Below are positions 14,821 through 17,393 of a stretch of DNA of 17,393 nucleotides, piece by piece (positions within the stretch are counted from its first letter, which is position 1; each line of letters starts with the position of its first letter). The translations under genes were made by a program, and so were the position numbers. The notes beneath the pieces were generated by a model, which was not told the origin of the DNA, searched no databases, and saw only the letters and a list, made by a program, of their open reading frames with translations. This DNA comes from Persephonella sp. (lineage in GTDB: Bacteria > Aquificota > Aquificia > Aquificales > Hydrogenothermaceae). The stretch is taken from contig JALWKR010000130.1 in the NCBI GenBank assembly GCA_027081375.1, positions 1 to 17,393 on the forward strand, written 5' to 3'.

Positions 14821-15252
14821 CTATTTCTCTTCATTTTTTCTGTATTTATTATACATATACTCTTCAAGTTTAGTAATCTCTACTTTAGGAATTCTAACTA
14901 GAGCATTCTGCTGAGCTTCTAAGTCCTCTGCGTATCTTCTTTTTATCTCTTCCTGTATAAACTCAAGCAGATATTCTATCTGCTTTTGCATCTGTTCCAT
15001 CTGTTCTTTCATTCTAAGAATAGCATCTACCCCTGCAAGGTTAACTCCAAGTTCTCTAGTTAAAAAGAGAATAAACTCAAGCTTTTCTATATCTTCCTGT
15101 GAGTAAAGCCTTGTTTTCCCCTCTGTTCTAGAAGGGGTTAAAAGTCCCTCTCTTTCATAAAGTCTTAATGTTTGAGGATGTATGTTAAACATTCTAGATA
15201 CAGCACCTATCATGTATACAGGTTCTTTTTTCCTGTTATTGTCTCTCTTCAT
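14821..15252 (-). CDS. hspR: HspR-type MerR-family heat-shock repressor
   Basis: 143 residues. The N-terminal winged helix is MerR/HspR-like: P-V-Y-M-I-G-A-V-S-R-M-F (11-22), I-H-P-Q-T-L-R-L-Y-E-R-E-G-L-L (24-38), then R-L-Y-S-Q-E-D-I (48-55). A Met/Gln-rich coiled coil follows (about 78-105), and the C-terminal tail is short, with no ligand-binding cysteines. HspR proteins repress chaperone operons by binding inverted repeats upstream and are released on heat stress. The gene starts 15 bases after dnaJ, with AGAGGTGAGG four bases before the ATG, so it is cotranscribed with its probable target and likely autoregulated. No classical HspR (HAIR) operator was found upstream of dnaJ. Confidence 0.88.
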   Translation of the reverse strand: MKRDNNRKKEPVYMIGAVSRMFNIHPQTLRLYEREGLLTPSRTEGKTRLYSQEDIEKLEFILFLTRELGVNLAGVDAILRMKEQMEQMQKQIEYLLEFIQEEIKRRYAEDLEAQQNALVRIPKVEITKLEEYMYNKYRKNEEK

Positions 15253-15267
15253 AGCGCCTCACCTCTT

Positions 15268-16425
15268 TTATGGTTTTTCATATCTGGTCTGGGGTTTTGG
15301 TATTTCTTTATCAAGTTCATCAACAAGCTTTCTAGCTTTTCTAGGTAAGTCTTTTATAGACGGGATAATAACATTTACTACAACTACCAAATCCCCATAC
15401 CCAGATGATTTAAGTCTTGGCATCCCCTTCCCTGAAATCCTTATATGTTCTCCACTTTGGGTACCAGGTGGTATTTCTACTTTTTCTGTTTTTCCATCTA
15501 ACGTTGGAACTTCCACCTGTGTACCTTTAATAGCTTCTGTTACAGTTATATTAACTTTTACATATAAATTGTCTCCTTTTCTTTCAAATAGCCAGTGAGG
15601 TTGAACATTAACAATAATCCATAAATCTCCTGGAGGACCTCCAAATTTTCCACTGTGTCCTTTTCCTGGAACTCTTAGTTTAGTTCCGTTATCAACCCCC
15701 GGTGGTATTTTAACTTTAACAGTTTCTGTTTTAAGAACAAGTCCTCTTCCATTACAAGCATCACACGGTTCCTGTATAACTCCTGTTCCACCACATTCAG
15801 GGCATGTTTGAGCTATCTGCATAAATCCTGAGGTATAAACTATCTGACCTGTTCCTCCACACTGAGGACATGTTCTAGGAGTTGAACCTGGCTTATTTCC
15901 AGTTCCTGCACATTTTTCGCATATTACGTATCTAGGAACTTCTATTGTAAGAGTTGTTCCTTTATATGCATCTTCTAGAGAAACTGTTACTGTTTGATAT
16001 ATATCTTCTCCTCTTTCTTTTTGGTAAGCTCTGCTTCTTCTTTCTCTTTTTGTCCTTCTTCCTCCTCCAAAAAAGCCACCTAATATATCCTCTAAATCCT
16101 CAAATATACTTCCAAAATCTCCACTTCTAGATCCTCTTCCAAAACCAAATAGATCTTCAAAATTTATATTCTCAAAACCTCCAGTACCTGCTCCACCACT
16201 GAAGGCAGCATGTCCAAACTGATCGTACATTTTTCTTTTTTCTGGATCAGATAAAACTTGATATGCCTCGCTTATTTCTTTAAACTTTTCTTCTGCTTCT
16301 TTTCTATTATTAGGATTAAGGTCAGGATGATACTTTCTAGCTAGTCTTCTATAAGCTTTTTTTATTTCTTCCTGAGTTGCGTTCCTGCTAACCCCCAGTA
16401 TTTCGTAATAGTCTTTTTTGGCCAT
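15268..16425 (-). CDS. dnaJ: Chaperone protein DnaJ
   Basis: 385 residues, full-length type I Hsp40: J domain with H-P-D at 33-35, Gly/Phe-rich linker (about 75-125), four Cys-x2-Cys-x-Gly-x-Gly zinc motifs at C169/C172, C186/C189, C208/C211 and C221/C224, and a C-terminal substrate-binding domain. It delivers unfolded proteins to DnaK and stimulates its ATPase in the cytoplasm. GAGGTG precedes the ATG. It heads the operon dnaJ-hspR-unknown-prmA-deoC from the promoter at 16467-16495. Neither dnaK nor grpE lies within the window, so the chaperone set is split in this genome or located elsewhere. Confidence 0.97.
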   Translation of the reverse strand: MAKKDYYEILGVSRNATQEEIKKAYRRLARKYHPDLNPNNRKEAEEKFKEISEAYQVLSDPEKRKMYDQFGHAAFSGGAGTGGFENINFEDLFGFGRGSRSGDFGSIFEDLEDILGGFFGGGRRTKRERRSRAYQKERGEDIYQTVTVSLEDAYKGTTLTIEVPRYVICEKCAGTGNKPGSTPRTCPQCGGTGQIVYTSGFMQIAQTCPECGGTGVIQEPCDACNGRGLVLKTETVKVKIPPGVDNGTKLRVPGKGHSGKFGGPPGDLWIIVNVQPHWLFERKGDNLYVKVNITVTEAIKGTQVEVPTLDGKTEKVEIPPGTQSGEHIRISGKGMPRLKSSGYGDLVVVVNVIIPSIKDLPRKARKLVDELDKEIPKPQTRYEKP

Positions 16426-16466
16426 CTATTTATCACCTCTTGTTTTATCCTTTATTATCAATCATT

Positions 16467-16495
16467 AATATATAACTTTAGTCTAACATTGTCAA
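16467..16495 (-). promoter_or_regulatory. Promoter of the dnaJ-hspR operon
   Basis: On the minus strand a perfect TTGACA (16490-16495), a 17-base spacer and TATATT (16467-16472) lie about 42 bases upstream of the dnaJ ATG. It is the best sigma-70 match in the window. The spacer contains the 9-base palindrome TTAGACTAA (16478-16486 in plus coordinates), a possible operator half. Confidence 0.75.
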
Positions 16496-16520
16496 ATTTT
16501 TTAAAATTTTAATTAAAAAA

Positions 16521-16544
16521 ATTTTAGTTATAATTTTAGTTATA
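16521..16544. repeat. Perfect tandem repeat of a 12-base motif upstream of dnaJ
   Basis: ATTTTAGTTATA occurs twice back-to-back (16521-16532 and 16533-16544). A related 12-mer, TATAACTTTAGT (16471-16482), differs by one base from TATAATTTTAGT at 16529-16540 and covers the -10/spacer of the dnaJ promoter. The copies lie within the 229-base gap 16426-16654, which otherwise holds only the promoter and the uvrB 3' flank. Confidence 0.7.
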
Positions 16545-16654
16545 ATCTTAATATTTGCATAAAGATTTCAGACTTATAGACTCTAATTGTAGTATATTGA
16601 AAAACTTTACAAAAATAATGCCAGAAAACCTAGTTTTTTAACATAAGGTATGTT

Positions 16655-17393
16655 TTACTTAACCACACCAACTAATTTTCTGAGTTTTTCTATTTGGTCT
16701 CTTAATTCTGCTGCCTTTTCAAACTCCCAGTTTTCTGCAGCTTTCCACATCTGTTTTTCAAGCTCTTCTATCTTTTTCATAAGGTCTTCTTCTGTTTCTA
16801 CATCTTCTGGGATATAGTCGGCATATTCGTAAATGCCAATTTCTTCAAGGGATATAAGGTCTTTGATTTCTTTTTTAACTGATTTTGGAGTTATGCCGTG
16901 TTTTTCGTTGTATTCTTGCTGTATCTTTCTTCTCCTGTTTGTTTCTTCTATAGCTTTTTTCATAGCTGGAGTAATTTTGTCAGCATATAAAATAGCTTTT
17001 CCGTGGACATTTCTTGCTGCCCTTCCTATTATCTGGATAAGTGCTGTTGTAGACCTGAGGAAACCTTGTTTATCTGCATCTAAAACAGCAACCAGAGAAA
17101 CCTCAGGCATGTCAATTCCTTCTCTAAGGAGATTTACACCAACTATAACGTCGTATTTCCCTTCCCTCAGTTCTTTTATTATTTTTGCCCTTTCTATTGT
17201 GTCTATCTCAGAGTGTAGATAAATAGCCTTAATATCCCTTTCTTCCAGATAGTCTGCAAGATTTTCTGCCATTTTCTTTGTAAGGGTGATAACAATAGCC
17301 CTTTCTCCTCTTTCTTTTATATTCCATATCTCATTTATAAGGTCATCTATCTGTCCTTCTGTTGGTCTGACTTCTATTTCAGGGTCAAGAAGC
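16655..17393 (-). CDS. uvrB: UvrABC system protein B, C-terminal part (5' end outside window)
   Basis: The frame continues without interruption through the right edge; an internal Met at 17272 is not the start, because the preceding codons read [14 protein letters not shown] and then [10 protein letters not shown], typical UvrB helicase domain 3. Visible motifs are [26 protein letters not shown] and Q-I-I-G-R-A-A-R-N (helicase motifs V-VI). The C-terminal UVR motif (helix pair with [11 protein letters not shown]) contacts UvrC. UvrB loads onto damaged DNA in nucleotide excision repair. About 245 residues are present of a usual total near 660. It is transcribed toward dnaJ and ends about 160 bases from the dnaJ promoter. 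Confidence 0.95.
   Translation of the reverse strand, partial: LLDPEIEVRPTEGQIDDLINEIWNIKERGERAIVITLTKKMAENLADYLEERDIKAIYLHSEIDTIERAKIIKELREGKYDVIVGVNLLREGIDMPEVSLVAVLDADKQGFLRSTTALIQIIGRAARNVHGKAILYADKITPAMKKAIEETNRRRKIQQEYNEKHGITPKSVKKEIKDLISLEEIGIYEYADYIPEDVETEEDLMKKIEELEKQMWKAAENWEFEKAAELRDQIEKLRKLVGVVK

Noticed and set aside
16426..16654. Classical HAIR (CTTGAGT-N7-ACTCAAG) operator for HspR
   Set aside because: No such inverted repeat or close variant was seen in the dnaJ upstream gap.
16640..16654. AACATA-AGG-TATGTT inverted repeat at the uvrB 3' end as terminator
   Set aside because: A 6-bp AT stem with a 3-base loop is unstable, and on the uvrB strand it is followed by A rather than T residues.

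Overview
The window is AT-rich, densely packed bacterial DNA with almost no long non-coding stretches; the largest gap is about 230 bases (16426-16654). Strong purine skew, Lys/Glu/Ile-rich proteins, several TTG starts with good Shine-Dalgarno sites, and a gene set that includes a Cys-type formate dehydrogenase, a COG0731 radical SAM enzyme, a UPF0175/DUF3368 toxin-antitoxin pair and dnaJ-hspR fit a thermophilic chemolithotroph of the Aquificota, probably close to Sulfurihydrogenibium/Hydrogenothermaceae. This assignment is inferred from protein character, not from a database match.

Layout. Bases 1-712 hold the 3' end of a chemoreceptor-type coiled-coil protein (+). Then come three minus-strand genes: an Rpn/PD-(D/E)XK nuclease-family protein (827-1612), a stand-alone molybdo-formate dehydrogenase (1730-3799) and a radical SAM protein (3878-4789). 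A divergent promoter region leads into a plus-strand toxin-antitoxin pair (4934-5679).

From 5786 to 11232 runs a translation/transcription cluster on the plus strand: frr, rimP, nusA, ylxR-L7Ae, infB. It ends in a strong intrinsic terminator that lies only 12 bases upstream of queE. A polytopic, possibly EI24-like membrane protein follows (12014-12937) and overlaps the convergent deoC by 30 bases.

The minus-strand block read from 16425 down to 12908 is dnaJ, hspR, an unknown 142-residue gene, prmA and deoC. Its genes overlap or are separated by 15 bases or less, so it is very likely one operon, driven by a near-consensus promoter at 16467-16495. The window closes with the C-terminal part of uvrB (minus strand, running off the right edge).

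The most notable observation is in ylxR. The reading frame is broken at a run of exactly nine A residues (8021-8029). One added A, or a -1 ribosomal shift on the same run, restores a family-standard YlxR domain that reads straight into the L7Ae-like module. This is either a pseudogene or sequencing error, or a slippage-dependent YlxR-L7Ae fusion between nusA and infB. A second point is an iterated 12-base motif in the dnaJ-hspR upstream region. No CRISPR array, tRNA, rRNA or insertion sequence was recognised.
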